Positions 52,459 to 64,000 of a stretch of DNA of 64,000 bases are shown in pieces. The position numbers and the translations under genes are program-made. Origin of the DNA: Hippophae tibetana (taxonomy: Eukaryota > Streptophyta > Magnoliopsida > Rosales > Elaeagnaceae); contig JAZDXN010000030.1 in the NCBI GenBank assembly GCA_037013495.1, forward strand, positions 1-64,000, given 5' to 3'. Every line of letters starts with the position of its first letter. The stretch's first letter is position 1. The notes beneath the pieces were generated by a model that was given only the letters and a program-made list of their open reading frames with translations, was not told the origin of the DNA and searched no databases.

Positions 52459-53253
52459 GTTTGCATGCAAACATTCAAACAATAAATTTGTATTGTATAT
52501 ATGATCTCCAAATATAACTATATTATCTTCTACAAGTTCAATATGATGAATTACCATTATTCTCCCTACAAACTGCTTCTATATAAAGGTTAATATAACT
52601 GAAAATCATTTTTTTTTGCCAACTAATTGAGAGTAAAATAAATTGGTTTAATGTAATTTTCTCTACCAAATGTCTTATTTTGTTTTGCAAAAATTAAAAT
52701 ATGTTAAAGTTATATAAAATAAATAAACTCAATTTTACTATTTTATAATAAATGTATTAAAAATGTTATAAATAAATAAATAAAAGATAAAGTTTTTCAT
52801 TTATGTGAAATAAATCAAATTAAATAAAATGACATATAAGTAGATACTACAAATATATATATTAGATTGAATGAAATAATTATTAACCAATTCAAAAAAT
52901 TTAATATTGGTTGAAATATAATACATTCCACATGTATCTTAAAAGTAGGAGAAATTGGAAAACAAAGATTAAGAGACAAGAGGATTACCCTTTGTGTTGT
53001 CGATAGTCTAGACATAATCGTGCAATATCCAACAAAATTATGCACGTAATTGTTAAACTTATACAAATAACAGGAGATTATAATTTATACATACGTAATT
53101 TTGGTATCATATTATGAGCTAATAAATATTTTACATATTTTGTTAATATTTATTGGAATTCTTACTTTTATAATTCAGAATATGTCTAACAATTCTACAA
53201 ACATAAATACGGATTGCCAAATTTCATAAATTATCTCGAAACAAAAATTCCTC
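52459..53253 (+). repeat. Satellite unit u67 (S)
   Basis: Direct duplicate of u66, 795 bp on, with only a few substitutions (for example aacaggagatt, gatgaattacc). Confidence 0.92.
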
Positions 53254-54047
53254 GTTTGCATGCAAACATTCAAACAATAAATTTGTGTTGTATATATGAT
53301 CTCCAAATATAACTATATTATCTTCTACAAGTTCAATATGATGTATTACCATTATTCTCCCTACAAACTGCTTCTCTATAAAGGTTAATATAACTGAAAA
53401 TCATTTTTTTTGCCAACTAATTGAGAGTAAAATAAATTGGTTTAATGTAATTTTCTCTACCAAATGTCTTATTTTGTTTTGCAAAAATTAAAATATGTTA
53501 AAGTTATATAAAATAAATAAACTAAATTTTACTATTTTATAATAAATGTATTAAAAATGTTATAAATAAATAAATAAAACAAAAACTTTTTCCTTGATGT
53601 GAAATAAATCAAATTAAATAAAATCACATATAAGTAGATACTATAAATATACATATTAGATTGAATGAAATCATTATTTACCAATTACAAAAAGCAATAA
53701 GTGGTTGAAATATCATACATTCCACATGTATCTTAAAAGTAGGAGAAATTGGAAAACAAAGATTAAGAGACAAGAGGATTACCCTTTGTGTTGTCGATAG
53801 TCTAGACATAATCGTGCAATATCCAACAAAATTATGCACGTAATTGTTAAACTTATACAAATAACAGTAGATGATAATTTATACATACGTAATTTTGGTA
53901 TCATATTATGAGCTAATAAATATTTTACATATTTTGTTAATATTTATTGGAATTCTTACTTTTATAATTAGGAATATGTCTAACAATTCTACAAACATAA
54001 ATACGGATTGCCAATATTCATAAATTATCTCGATACAAAAATTCCTC
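53254..54047 (+). repeat. Satellite unit u68 (S)
   Basis: ttgtgttgtatatatg, cttctctataaagg, acaaaaactttttcc, attacaaaaagcaataagtgg-type middle; ends gccaatattc. Last S unit. Confidence 0.92.
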
Positions 54048-54840
54048 GTTGGCGTGTAAACATTCAAACAATAAATTTGTATGATCCATTAGATCTTCAA
54101 ATATATATATATTATCTCCTACAAGTTCAATATGATGTATTACCATTATTCTCCCTACGAACTGCTTCTATATAAAAGTAAATATAACTGAAAATCATTT
54201 TTTTTGCCAACTAATTGAGAGTAAAATAAATTGGTTTAATGTAATTTTCGCTACCAAATGTCTTATTTTGTTTTGCAAAAATTAAAATATGTTAAAGTTA
54301 TATAAAATAAATAAACTCAATTTTGCTATTTTATAATAAATGTATTAAAAATGTTATAAATAAATAAATAAAAGATAAAGTTTTTTCTTTATGTGAAATA
54401 AATCAAATTAAATAAAATCACATATAAGTAGATACTATAAATATACATATTAGATTGAATGAAATCATTATTTACCAATTAAAAAAGGCAATAAATGGGT
54501 GAAATATCATACATTCCACATGTATCTTAAAAGTAAGAGAAATTGGAAAACCAAGATTAAGAGACAAGGGGATTACCCTTTCTGGTGTCGATACCCTAGA
54601 CAAGATCGTGCAATATCCAACGAAATTATGCAGGTAATTGTTAAACTTATACAAATAACAGTAGATGATAATTTATACATACTAATTTTAGTATCATATT
54701 ATGAGCTAATAAATATTTTACATATTTTGTTAATATTTATTGGAATTCTTACTTTTATAATTAGGAATATGTCTAACAATTCTACAAACATAAATACGGA
54801 TTGCCAATATTCATAAATTATCTCGATACAAAAATTCCTC
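54048..54840 (+). repeat. Satellite unit u69 (P)
   Basis: First P unit: gatccattagatcttc, ctacgaactgcttc, tcgctacc, aaatgggtg, gataccctagacaagatc. Lacks the g in tacatactaatttt. Confidence 0.92.
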
Positions 54841-55634
54841 GTTGGCGTGTAAACATTCAAACAATAAATTTGTATGGTCCATTAGATCTTCAAATATATA
54901 TATATTATCTTCTACAAGTTCAATATGATGTATTACAATTATTCTCCCTACGAACTGCTTCTATATAAAAGTAAATATAACTGAAAATCATTTTTTTTGC
55001 CAACTAATTGAGAGTAAAATAAATTGATTTAATGTAATTTTCGCTACCAAATGTCTTATTTTGTTTTGCAAAAATTAAAATATGTTAAAGTTATATAAAA
55101 TAAATAAACTCAATTTTGCTATTTTATAATAAATGTATTAAAAATGTTATAAATAAATAAATAAAAGATAAAGTTTTTTATTTATGTGAAATAAATCAAA
55201 TTAAATAAAATCACATATAAGTAGATACTATAAATATACATATTAGATTGAATGAAATCATTATTTACCAATTAAAAAAGGCAATAAATGGGTGAAATAT
55301 CATACATTCCACATGTATCTTAAAAGTAGGAGAAATTGGAAAACCAAGATTAAGAGACAGGGGGATTACACTTTGTGGTGTCGATACCCTAGACATGATC
55401 GTGCAATATCCAACAAAATTATGCACGTAATTGTTAAACTTATACAAATAACAGTAGATTATAATTTATACATACGTAATTTTGGTATCATATTATGAGC
55501 TAATAAATATTTTACATATTTTGTTAATATTTCTGTGAAGTCTTACTTTTATAATTAGGAATATGTCTAACAATTCTACAAACATAAATACGGATTGCCA
55601 AAGTTCATAAATTATCTCGATACAAAAATTCCTC
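54841..55634 (+). repeat. Satellite unit u70 (P)
   Basis: Copy of u69 (ctacgaactgcttc, tcgctacc, aaatgggtg) with P core gataccctagacatgatcg. Loses the unit EcoRI site through tttctgtgaagtc. Confidence 0.92.
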
Positions 55635-56428
55635 GTTTGCATGCAAACATTCAAACAATAAATTTGTATTGTATATAAGATCTCCAAATATAACTATATT
55701 ATCTTCTACAAGTTCAATATGATGTATTACCATTATTCTCCCCACAAACTGCTTCTATATAAAGGTAAATATAACTGAAAATCATTTTTTTTGCCAACTA
55801 ATTGAGAGTAAAATAAATTGGTTTAATGTAATTTTCTCTACCAAATGTCTTATTTTGTTTTGCAAAAACTAAAATATGTTATAGTTATATAAAATAAATA
55901 AACTCACTTTTACTATTTTATAATAAATGTATTAAAAAGGTTATAAATAAATAAATAAAAGAAAAAGTTTTTCCTTTATGTGAAATAAATGATATGAAAT
56001 AAAATCACATATAAGTAGATACTATAAATATATATATTAGATTGAATGAAATCATTATTTACCAATTAAAAAAAGCAATAAATGGTTGAAATATCATACA
56101 TTCCACATGTAACTTAAAAGTCGGAGAAATTGGAAAACCAAGATTAAGAGACAAGGGGATTACCCTTTGTGGTGTCGATACCCTAGACATGATCGTACAA
56201 TATCCAACAAAATTATGCACGTAATTGTTTAACTTATGCAAATAACAGTAGATTATAATTTATACATACATAATTTTGGTATCATATTATGACCTAATAA
56301 ATATTTTACATATTTTGTTAATATTTATTGGAATTCTTACTTTTCTAATTCGGAATATGTCTAACAATTCTACAAACATAAATACGAATTGCCAAAATTC
56401 ATAAATTATCTCGATACAAAAATTCCTC
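55635..56428 (+). repeat. Satellite unit u71 (P, gamma body)
   Basis: Still has gtttgcatgcaaac and ataagatctcc at the front; from ctccccac it has gamma markers aaaaaggttat, gatatgaaat, aacttaaaagtcggag. Marks the entry into the trimer array. Confidence 0.92.
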
Positions 56429-57224
56429 GTTGGCGTGTAAACATTCAAACAATAAATTTGTATGGTCCATTAGATCTTCAAATATATATATATTATCTTC
56501 TACAAGTTCAATATGATGTATTACCATTATTCTCCCTACAAACTACTTCTATATATAGGTTAATATAACTGAAAATCATTTTTTTGCCGACTAATTCAGA
56601 GTAAAATAAATTGGTTTAATGTAATTTTCTCTACCAAATGTCTTATTTTGTTTTGCAAAAATTAAAATATGTTAAAGTTATATAAAATAAATAAACTCAC
56701 TTTTACTATTTTATAATAAATGTATTAAAAATGTTATAAATAAATAAATAATACATAAATTTTTTCCTTTATGTGAAATAAATCATATTAAATAAAATCA
56801 CATAGAAGTAGATACTATAAATATATATATATTAGATTGAATGAAATCATTATTTAACAATTAAAAAAATGCAAGAAATGGTTGAAATATCATACATTCC
56901 ACATGTATCTTTAAAGTAGGAGAAATTGGAAAACAAAGATTAAGAGACAAGAGGATTACCCTTTGTGGTGTCGATACGCTAGACATGATCGTGCAATATC
57001 TAACAAAATTATGCACGTAATTGTTAAACTTATACAAATATCAGTAGATTATAGTTTATACATACGTAATTTTGGTATCATATTATGAGCTAATAAATAT
57101 TTTACATATTTTGTTAATATTTATTGGAATTCTTACTTTTATAATTCGGAATATGTATAACAATTCTACAAACATAAATACGGATTGCCAAAATTCATAT
57201 ATTATCTCGATACAAAAATTCCTC
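56429..57224 (+). repeat. Satellite unit u72 (P', alpha)
   Basis: catagaagtag, aatgcaagaaatgg, atctttaaagtagg, gatacgctag. Anchor gttggcgtgt where later alphas have ctttgcgtgt; private gtataacaattc. Confidence 0.92.
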
Positions 57225-58018
57225 GTTGGCGTGTAAACATTCAAACAATAAATTTGTATTTTATATAAGATCTCCAAATATAACTATATTATCTTCTACA
57301 AGTTCAATATGATGTATTACCATTATTCTCACCACAAACTGCTTCTATATAAAGGTAAATATAACTGAAAATCATTTTTTTTGCCAACTAATTGAGAGTA
57401 AAATAAATTGGTTTAATGTAATTTTCTCTACCAAATGTCTTATTTTGTTTTGCAAAAACTAAAATATGTTATAGTTATATAAAATAAATAAACTAACTTT
57501 TACTATTTTATAATAAATGTATTAAAAAGGTTATAAATAAATAAATAAAAGAAAAAGTTTTTCCTTTATGTGAAATAAATCATATTAAATAAAATCACAT
57601 ATAAGTAGATACTATAAATATATATATTAGATTGAATGAAATCATTATTTACCAATTAAAAAAAGCAATAAATGGTTGAAATATCATACATTCCACATGT
57701 ATCTTAAAAGTAAGAGAAATTGGAAAACCAAGATTAAGAGACAAGGGGATTACCCTTTGTGGTGTCGATACCCTAGTCATGATCGTGCAATATCCAACAA
57801 AATTATGCACGTAATTGTTTAATTTATACAAATAACAGTAGATGATAATTTATACATACATAATTTTGGTATCATATTATGAGCTAATAAATATTTTACA
57901 TATTTTGTTAATATTTATTGGAATTCTTACTTTTCTAATTCGGAATATGTCTAACAATTCTACAAACATAAATACGGATTGCCAAAATTCATAAATTATC
58001 TCGATACAAAAATTCCTC
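57225..58018 (+). repeat. Satellite unit u73 (P, beta)
   Basis: tattttatataag, aactaacttttac, gtaagagaaatt, ccctagtcatgatc. Private ctcaccac. Confidence 0.92.
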
Positions 58019-58814
58019 GTTGGCGTGTAAACATTCAAACAATAAATTTGTATGGTCCATTAGATCTCCAAATATATATATATTATCTTCTACAAGTTCA
58101 ATATGATGTATTACCATTATTCTCCCCCACAAACTGCTTCTATATAAAGGTAAATATAACTGAAAATCATTTTTTTTTGCCAACTAATTGAGAGTAAAAT
58201 AAATTGGTTTAATGTAATTTTCTCTACCAAATGTCTTATTTTGTTTTGCAAAAACTAAAATATGTTATAGTTATATAAAATAAATAAACTCACTTTTACT
58301 ATTTTATAATAAATGTATTAAAAAGGTTATAAATAAATAAATAAAAGAAATTTTTTTTCCTTTATGTGAAATAAATGATATGAAATAAAATCACATATAA
58401 GTAGATACTATAAATATATATATTAGATTGAATGAAATCATTATTTACCAATTAAAAAAAGCAATAAATGGTTGAAATATCATACATTCCACATGTAACT
58501 TAAAAGTCGGAGAAATTGGAAAACCAAGATTAAGAGACAAGGGGATTACCCTTTGTGGTGTCGATACCCTAGACATGATCGTGCAATATCCAACAAAATT
58601 ATGCACGTAATTGTTTAACTTATGCAAATAACAGTAGATTATAATTTATACATACATAATTTTGGTATCATATTATGAGCTAATAAATATTTTACATATT
58701 TTGTTCATATTTATTGGAATTCTTACTTTTCTAATTCGGAATATGTCTAACAATTCTACAAACATAAATACGAATTGCCAAAATTCATAAATTATCTCGA
58801 TACAAAAATTCCTC
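58019..58814 (+). repeat. Satellite unit u74 (P, gamma)
   Basis: tccattagatctcc, ctcccccac, gatatgaaat, cttaaaagtcgg. Private attttttttcc after gaa. Confidence 0.92.
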
Positions 58815-59610
58815 CTTTGCGTGTAAACATTCAAACAATAAATTTGTATGGTCCATTAGATCTTCAAATATATATATATTATCTTCTACAAGTTCAATAT
58901 GATGTATTACCATTATTCTCCCTACAAACTACTTCTATATATAGGTTAATATAACTGAAAATCATTTTTTTGCCGACTAATTCAGAGTAAAATAAATTGG
59001 TTTAATGTAATTTTCTCTACCAAATGTCTTATTTTGTTTTGCAAAAATTAAAATATGTTAAAGTTATATAAAATAAATAAACTCACTTTTACTATTTTAT
59101 AATAAATGTATTAAAAATGTTATAAATAAATAAATAATACATAAATTTTTTCCTTTATGTGAAATAAATCATATTAAATAAAATCACATAGAAGTAGATA
59201 CTATAAATATATATATATTAGATTGAATGAAATCATTATTTAACAATTAAAAAAATGCAAGAAATGGTTGAAATATCATACATTCCACATGTATCTTTAA
59301 AGTAGGAGAAATTGGAAAACAAAGATTAAGAGACAAGAGGATTACCCTTTGTGGTGTCGATACGCTAGACATGATCGTGCAATATCTAACAAAATTATGC
59401 ACGTAATTGTTAAACTTATACAAATATCAGTAGATTATAGTTTATACATACGTAATTTTGGTATCATATTATGAGCTAATAAATATTTTACATATTTTGT
59501 TAATATTTATTGGAATTCTTACTTTTATAATTCGGAATATGTCCAACAATTCTACAAACATAAATACGGATTGCCAAAATTCATATATTATCTCGATACA
59601 AAAATTCCTC
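58815..59610 (+). repeat. Satellite unit u75 (P', alpha)
   Basis: Anchor ctttgcgtgtaaac; alpha markers; private gtccaacaattc. Confidence 0.92.
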
Positions 59611-60404
59611 GTTGGCGTGTAAACATTCAAACAATAAATTTGTATTTTATATAAGATCTCCAAATATAACTATATTATCTTCTACAAGTTCAATATGATG
59701 TATTACCATTATTCTCCCCACAAACTACTTCTATATAAAGGTAAATATAACTGAAAATCATTTTTTTTGCCAACTAATTGAGAGTAAAATAAATTGGTTT
59801 AATGTAATTTTCTCTACCAAATGTCTTATTTTGTTTTGCAAAAACTAAAATATGTTATAGTTATATAAAATAAATAAACTAACTTTTACTATTTTATAAT
59901 AAATGTATTAAAAAGGTTATAAATAAATAAATAAAAGAAAAAGTTTTTCCTTTATGTGAAATAAATCATATTAAATAAAATCACATATAAGTAGATACTA
60001 TAAATATATATATTAGATTGAATGAAATCATTATTTACCAATTAAAAAAAGCAATAAATGGTTGAAATATCATACATTCCACATGTATCTTAAAAGTAAG
60101 AGAAATTGGAAAACCAAGATTAAGAGACAAGGGGATTACCCTTTGTGGTGTCGATACCCTAGTCATGATCGTGCAATATCCAACAAAATTATGCACGTAA
60201 TTGTTTAATTTATACAAATAACAGTAGATGATAATTTATACATACATAATTTTGGTATCATATTATGAGCTAATAAATATTTTACATATTTTGTTAATAT
60301 TTATTGGAATTCTTACTTTTCTAATTCGGAATATGTCTAACAATTCTACAAACATAAATACGGATTGCCAAAATTCATAAATTATCTCGATACAAAAATT
60401 CCTC
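59611..60404 (+). repeat. Satellite unit u76 (P, beta)
   Basis: Beta markers with aaactacttc where u73 has aaactgcttc. Confidence 0.92.
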
Positions 60405-61200
60405 GTTGGCGTGTAAACATTCAAACAATAAATTTGTATGGTCCATTAGATCTCCAAATATATATATATTATCTTCTACAAGTTCAATATGATGTATTAC
60501 CATTATTCTCCCCCACAAACTGCTTCTATATAAAGGTAAATATAACTGAAAATCATTTTTTTTTGCCAACTAATTGAGAGTAAAATAAATTGGTTTAATG
60601 TAATTTTCTCTACCAAATGTCTTATTTTGTTTTGCAAAAACTAAAATATGTTATAGTTATATAAAATAAATAAACTCACTTTTACTATTTTATAATAAAT
60701 GTATTAAAAAGGTTATAAATAAATAAATAAAAGAAAATTTTTTTCCTTTATGTGAAATAAATGATATGAAATAAAATCACATATAAGTAGATACTATAAA
60801 TATATATATTAGATTGAATGAAATCATTATTTACCAATTAAAAAAAGCAATAAATGGTTGAAATATCATACATTCCACATGTAACTTAAAAGTCGGAGAA
60901 ATTGGAAAACCAAGATTAAGAGACAAGGGGATTACCCTTTGTGGTGTCGATACCCTAGACATGATCGTACAATATCCAACAAAATTATGCACGTAATTGT
61001 TTAACTTATGCAAATAACAGTAGATTATAATTTATACATACATAATTTTGGTATCATATTATGAGCTAATAAATATTTTACATATTTTGTTCATATTTAT
61101 TGGAATTCTTACTTTTCTAATTCGGAATATGTCTAACAATTCTACAAACATAAATACGAATTGCCAAAATTCATAAATTATCTCGATACAAAAATTCCTC
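60405..61200 (+). repeat. Satellite unit u77 (P, gamma)
   Basis: Gamma markers; gaaaattttttt, shared with u80; gatcgtacaat as in u71 and u80. Confidence 0.92.
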
Positions 61201-61996
61201 CTTTGCGTGTAAACATTCAAACAATAAATTTGTATGGTCCATTAGATCTTCAAATATATATATATTATCTTCTACAAGTTCAATATGATGTATTACCATT
61301 ATTCTCCCTACAAACTACTTCTATATATAGGTTAATATAACTGAAAATCATTTTTTTGCCGACTAATTCAGAGTAAAATAAATTGGTTTAATGTAATTTT
61401 CTCTACCAAATGTCTTATTTTGTTTTGCAAAAATTAAAATATGTTAAAGTTATATAAAATAAATAAACTCACTTTTACTATTTTATAATAAATGTATTAA
61501 AAATGTTATAAATAAATAAATAATACATAAATTTTTTCCTTTATGTGAAATAAATCATATTAAATAAAATCACATAGAAGTAGATACTATAAATATATAT
61601 ATATTAGATTGAATGAAATCATTATTTAACAATTAAAAAAATGCAAGAAATGGTTGAAATATCATACATTCCACATGTATCTTAAAAGTAGGAGAAATTG
61701 GAAAACAAAGATTAAGAGACAAGAGGATTACCCTTTGTGGTGTCGATACGCTAGACATGATCGTGCAATATCTAACAAAATTATGCACGTAATTGTTAAA
61801 CTTATACAAATATCAGTAGATTATAGTTTATACATACGTAATTTTGGTATCATATTATGAGCTAATAAATATTTTACATATTTTGTTAATATTTATTGGA
61901 ATTCTTACTTTTATAATTCGGAATATGTCTAACAATTCTACAAACATAAATACGGATTGCCAAAATTCATATATTATCTCGATACAAAAATTCCTC
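61201..61996 (+). repeat. Satellite unit u78 (P', alpha)
   Basis: Alpha markers; atcttaaaagtagg where u72 and u75 have atctttaaagtagg. Confidence 0.92.
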
Positions 61997-62789
61997 GTTG
62001 GCGTGTAAACATTCAAACAATAAATTTGTATTTTATATAAGATCTCCAAATATAACTATATTATCTTCTACAAGTTCAATATGATGTATTACCATTATTC
62101 TCCCCAAAACTACTTCTATATAAAGGTAAATATAACTGAAAATCATTTTTTTTGCCAACTAATTGAGAGTAAAATAAATTGGTTTAATGTAATTTTCTCT
62201 ACCAAATGTCTTATTTTGTTTTGCAAAAACTAAAATATGTTATAGTTATATAAAATAAATAAACTAACTTTTACTATTTTATAATAAATGTATTAAAAAG
62301 GTTATAAATAAATAAATAAAAGAAAAAGTTTTTCCTTTATGTGAAATAAATCATATTAAATAAAATCACATATAAGTAGATACTATAAATATATATATTA
62401 GATTGAATGAAATCATTATTTACCAATTAAAAAAAGCAATAAATGGTTGAAATATCATACATTCCACATGTATCTTAAAAGTAAGAGAAATTGGAAAACC
62501 AAGAATAAGAGACAAGGGGATTACCCTTTGTGGTGTCGATACCCTAGTCATGATCGTGCAATATCCAACAAAATTATGCACGTAATTGTTTAATTTATAC
62601 AAATAACAGTAGATGATAATTTATACATACATAATTTTGGTATCATATTATGAGCTAATAAATATTTTACATATTTTGTTAATATTTATTGGAATTCTTA
62701 CTTTTCTAATTCGGAATATGTCTAACAATTCTACAAACATAAATACGGATTGCCAAAATTCATAAATTATCTCGATACAAAAATTCCTC
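61997..62789 (+). repeat. Satellite unit u79 (P, beta)
   Basis: Beta markers; private ctccccaaaac (one base short) and ccaagaataag. Confidence 0.92.
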
Positions 62790-63585
62790 GTTGGCGTGTA
62801 AACATTCAAACAATAAATTTGTATGGTCCATTAGATCTCCAAATATATATATATTATCTTCTACAAGTTCAATATGATGTATTACCATTATTCTCCCCCA
62901 CAAACTGCTTCTATATAAATGTAAATATAACTGAAAATCATTTTTTTTTGCCAACTAATTGAGAGTAAAATAAATTGGTTTAATGTAATTTTCTCTACCA
63001 AATGTCTTATTTTGTTTTGCAAAAACTAAAATATGTTATAGTTATATAAAATAAATAAACTCACTTTTACTATTTTATAATAAATGTATTAAAAAGGTTA
63101 TAAATAAATAAATAAAAGAAAATTTTTTTCCTTTATGTGAAATAAATGATATGAAATAAAATCACATATAAGTAGATACTATAAATATATATATTAGATT
63201 GAATGAAATCATTATTTACCAATTAAAAAAAGCAATAAATGGTTGAAATATCATACATTCCACATGTAACTTAAAAGTCGGAGAAATTGGAAAACCAAGA
63301 TTAAGAGACAAGGGGATTACCCTTTGTGGTGTCGATACCCTAGACATGATCGTACAATATCCAACAAAATTATGCACGTAATTGTTTAACTTATGCAAAT
63401 AACAGTAGATTATAATTTATACATACATAATTTTGGTATCATATTATGACCTAATAAATATTTTACATATTTTGTTAATATTTATTGGAATTCTTACTTT
63501 TCTAATTCGGAATATGTCTAACAATTCTACAAACATAAATACGAATTGCCAAAATTCATAAATTATCTCGATACAAAAATTCCTC
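62790..63585 (+). repeat. Satellite unit u80 (P, gamma)
   Basis: Gamma markers; private tataaatgtaaat; tatgacctaat as in u71. Confidence 0.92.
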
Positions 63586-64000
63586 CTTTGCGTGTAAACA
63601 TTCAAACAATAAATTTGTATGGTCCATTAGATCTTCAAATATATATATATTATCTTCTACAAGTTCAATATGATGTATTACCATTATTCTCCCTACAAAC
63701 TACTTCTATATATAGGTTAATATAACTGAAAATCATTTTTTTGCCGACTAATTCAGAGTAAAATAAATTGGTTTAATGTAATTTTCTCTACCAAATGTCT
63801 TATTTTGTTTTGCAAAAATTAAAATATGCTAAAGTTATATAAAATAAATAAACTCACTTTTACTATTTTATAATAAATGTATTAAAAATGTTATAAATAA
63901 ATAAATAATACATAAATTTTTTCCTTTATGTGAAATAAATCATATTAAATAAAATCACATAGAAGTAGATACTATAAATATATATATATTAGATTGAATG
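63586..64000 (+). repeat. Satellite unit u81 (alpha), truncated by the window
   Basis: First 415 bp of a fourth alpha: ctttgcgtgt, tccattagatcttc, gccgactaattcagag, catagaagtag. Private tatgctaaag. The array continues past the edge. Confidence 0.9.

Larger units (their letters stand above)
1..64000 (+). repeat. Tandem satellite array, unit about 795 bp, 80 full units plus one partial
   Basis: The anchor gtttgcatgc (or variant gttggcgtgt) followed by aaacattcaaacaataa recurs every 790-802 bp from base 1 to base 63586, always on the same strand, and the complete unit between anchors can be aligned by eye in every copy. No foreign sequence separates units. G+C is roughly one fifth overall; the richest stretch is around offsets 490-560 of the unit. 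This is satellite DNA by definition. Its chromosomal location and species are not determinable from the window. Strand is given as the written strand; the array has no known sense direction. Confidence 0.97.
56429..64000 (+). repeat. Trimeric HOR alpha-beta-gamma of the P family, three copies plus partial
   Basis: Alpha = u72, u75, u78, u81; beta = u73, u76, u79; gamma = u74, u77, u80. Successive alphas start 2386, 2386 and 2385 bp apart. Alpha has gatacgctag and aatgcaagaaatgg, beta has ccctagtcatgatcg, gamma has aacttaaaagtcggag and gatatgaaat. Differences between copies are few when compared by eye, so this is the most homogeneous HOR in the window. u71 already has a gamma-type body from about 55.75 kb, so the amplified segment probably starts there. 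It continues past the window edge. Confidence 0.93.

Noticed and set aside
57979..58191. 70-codon plus-strand frame repeated at 60365 and 62750, with an antisense 64-codon frame
   Set aside because: Three copies at the trimer HOR period crossing a unit boundary; phase-locked to the repeat, no domain, and disrupted in the other subfamilies.
1..64000. CRISPR array
   Set aside because: The repeating unit is about 795 bp and the whole unit is repeated; there are no short identical repeats separated by unique spacers.
1..64000. Ribosomal DNA intergenic spacer repeat
   Set aside because: No rRNA gene or promoter-like unique sequence in 64 kb, and spacer arrays are much shorter than this.
1..64000. 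LTR retrotransposon array
   Set aside because: No gag, protease, reverse transcriptase or integrase frame, no TG...CA ends with target duplications and no polypurine tract could be recognised.
1..64000. Prokaryotic, phage or plasmid operon content
   Set aside because: There is no ORF above about 105 codons, no ribosome-binding pattern and no known protein; tandem satellite organisation of this scale is eukaryotic.

Overview
The whole window is one uninterrupted tandem satellite array. A unit of about 795 bp is repeated head-to-tail 80 times, followed by a 415-bp partial copy at the right edge. Units are numbered u1 to u81 here. Each starts at the conserved gtttgcatgc / gttggcgtgt anchor, and position 1 of the window is such a start. 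Unit lengths counted from anchor to anchor run from 790 to 802 bp, mostly 793-796. All copies lie in the same orientation. I found no gene, RNA gene, transposon insertion, inversion or non-satellite spacer anywhere in the 64 kb. The sequence is very AT-rich: sample lines give about 12-37% G+C, with a mean near one fifth.

Long homogeneous arrays with a large unit and multimeric higher-order structure are typical of eukaryotic constitutive heterochromatin (centromeric, pericentromeric or subtelomeric). Nothing in the window identifies the species, or even plant versus animal. I do not recognise the satellite family, so centromere identity is only a possibility.

Units fall into subfamilies best told apart by the most GC-rich stretch, about offsets 515-560 of the unit: R (tcgcgtcgatacaatag; R' has tcacgtcg), Q (ttgtgttgataccctag), W (tggtgtcgatacaatag; W' also has ttaacctttg), S (tgttgtcgatagtctag; S' has tggtgtcgatagtctag) and P (tggtgtcgataccctag; P' has gatacgctag). 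They are zoned: 1-12.7 kb R with Q and W; 12.7-23 kb a purely R/R' higher-order block; 23-38 kb R, Q and W again; 38-54 kb W' and S with scattered R and W; 54-64 kb only P.

Several higher-order repeats (HORs) can be read directly: a dimer (4.8-7.9 kb), a trimer (7.2-11.9 kb), a pentamer/tetramer series C-D-E-C'-F (12.7-23 kb), a dimer (39-42.1 kb), a pentamer/tetramer pair (43.7-50.9 kb) and a very homogeneous trimer (about 55.7 kb to the end). In two independent places a five-unit HOR is followed by a four-unit version in which two neighbouring units are fused into one hybrid (u24 and u63). These are direct footprints of unequal exchange in register. Longer mosaic duplications link the first 12 kb to 23-34 kb at offsets of about 17.5, 20.7 and 22.3 kb (22, 26 and 28 units).

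The short open frames that recur in every unit (minus strand up to 88 codons, plus strand 68 codons) follow the repeat phase and break differently in each subfamily. I treat them as non-coding. The interest of the window is in its repeat architecture: subfamily zoning, hybrid units, conserved dyad motifs and a switching palindrome at the unit anchor.
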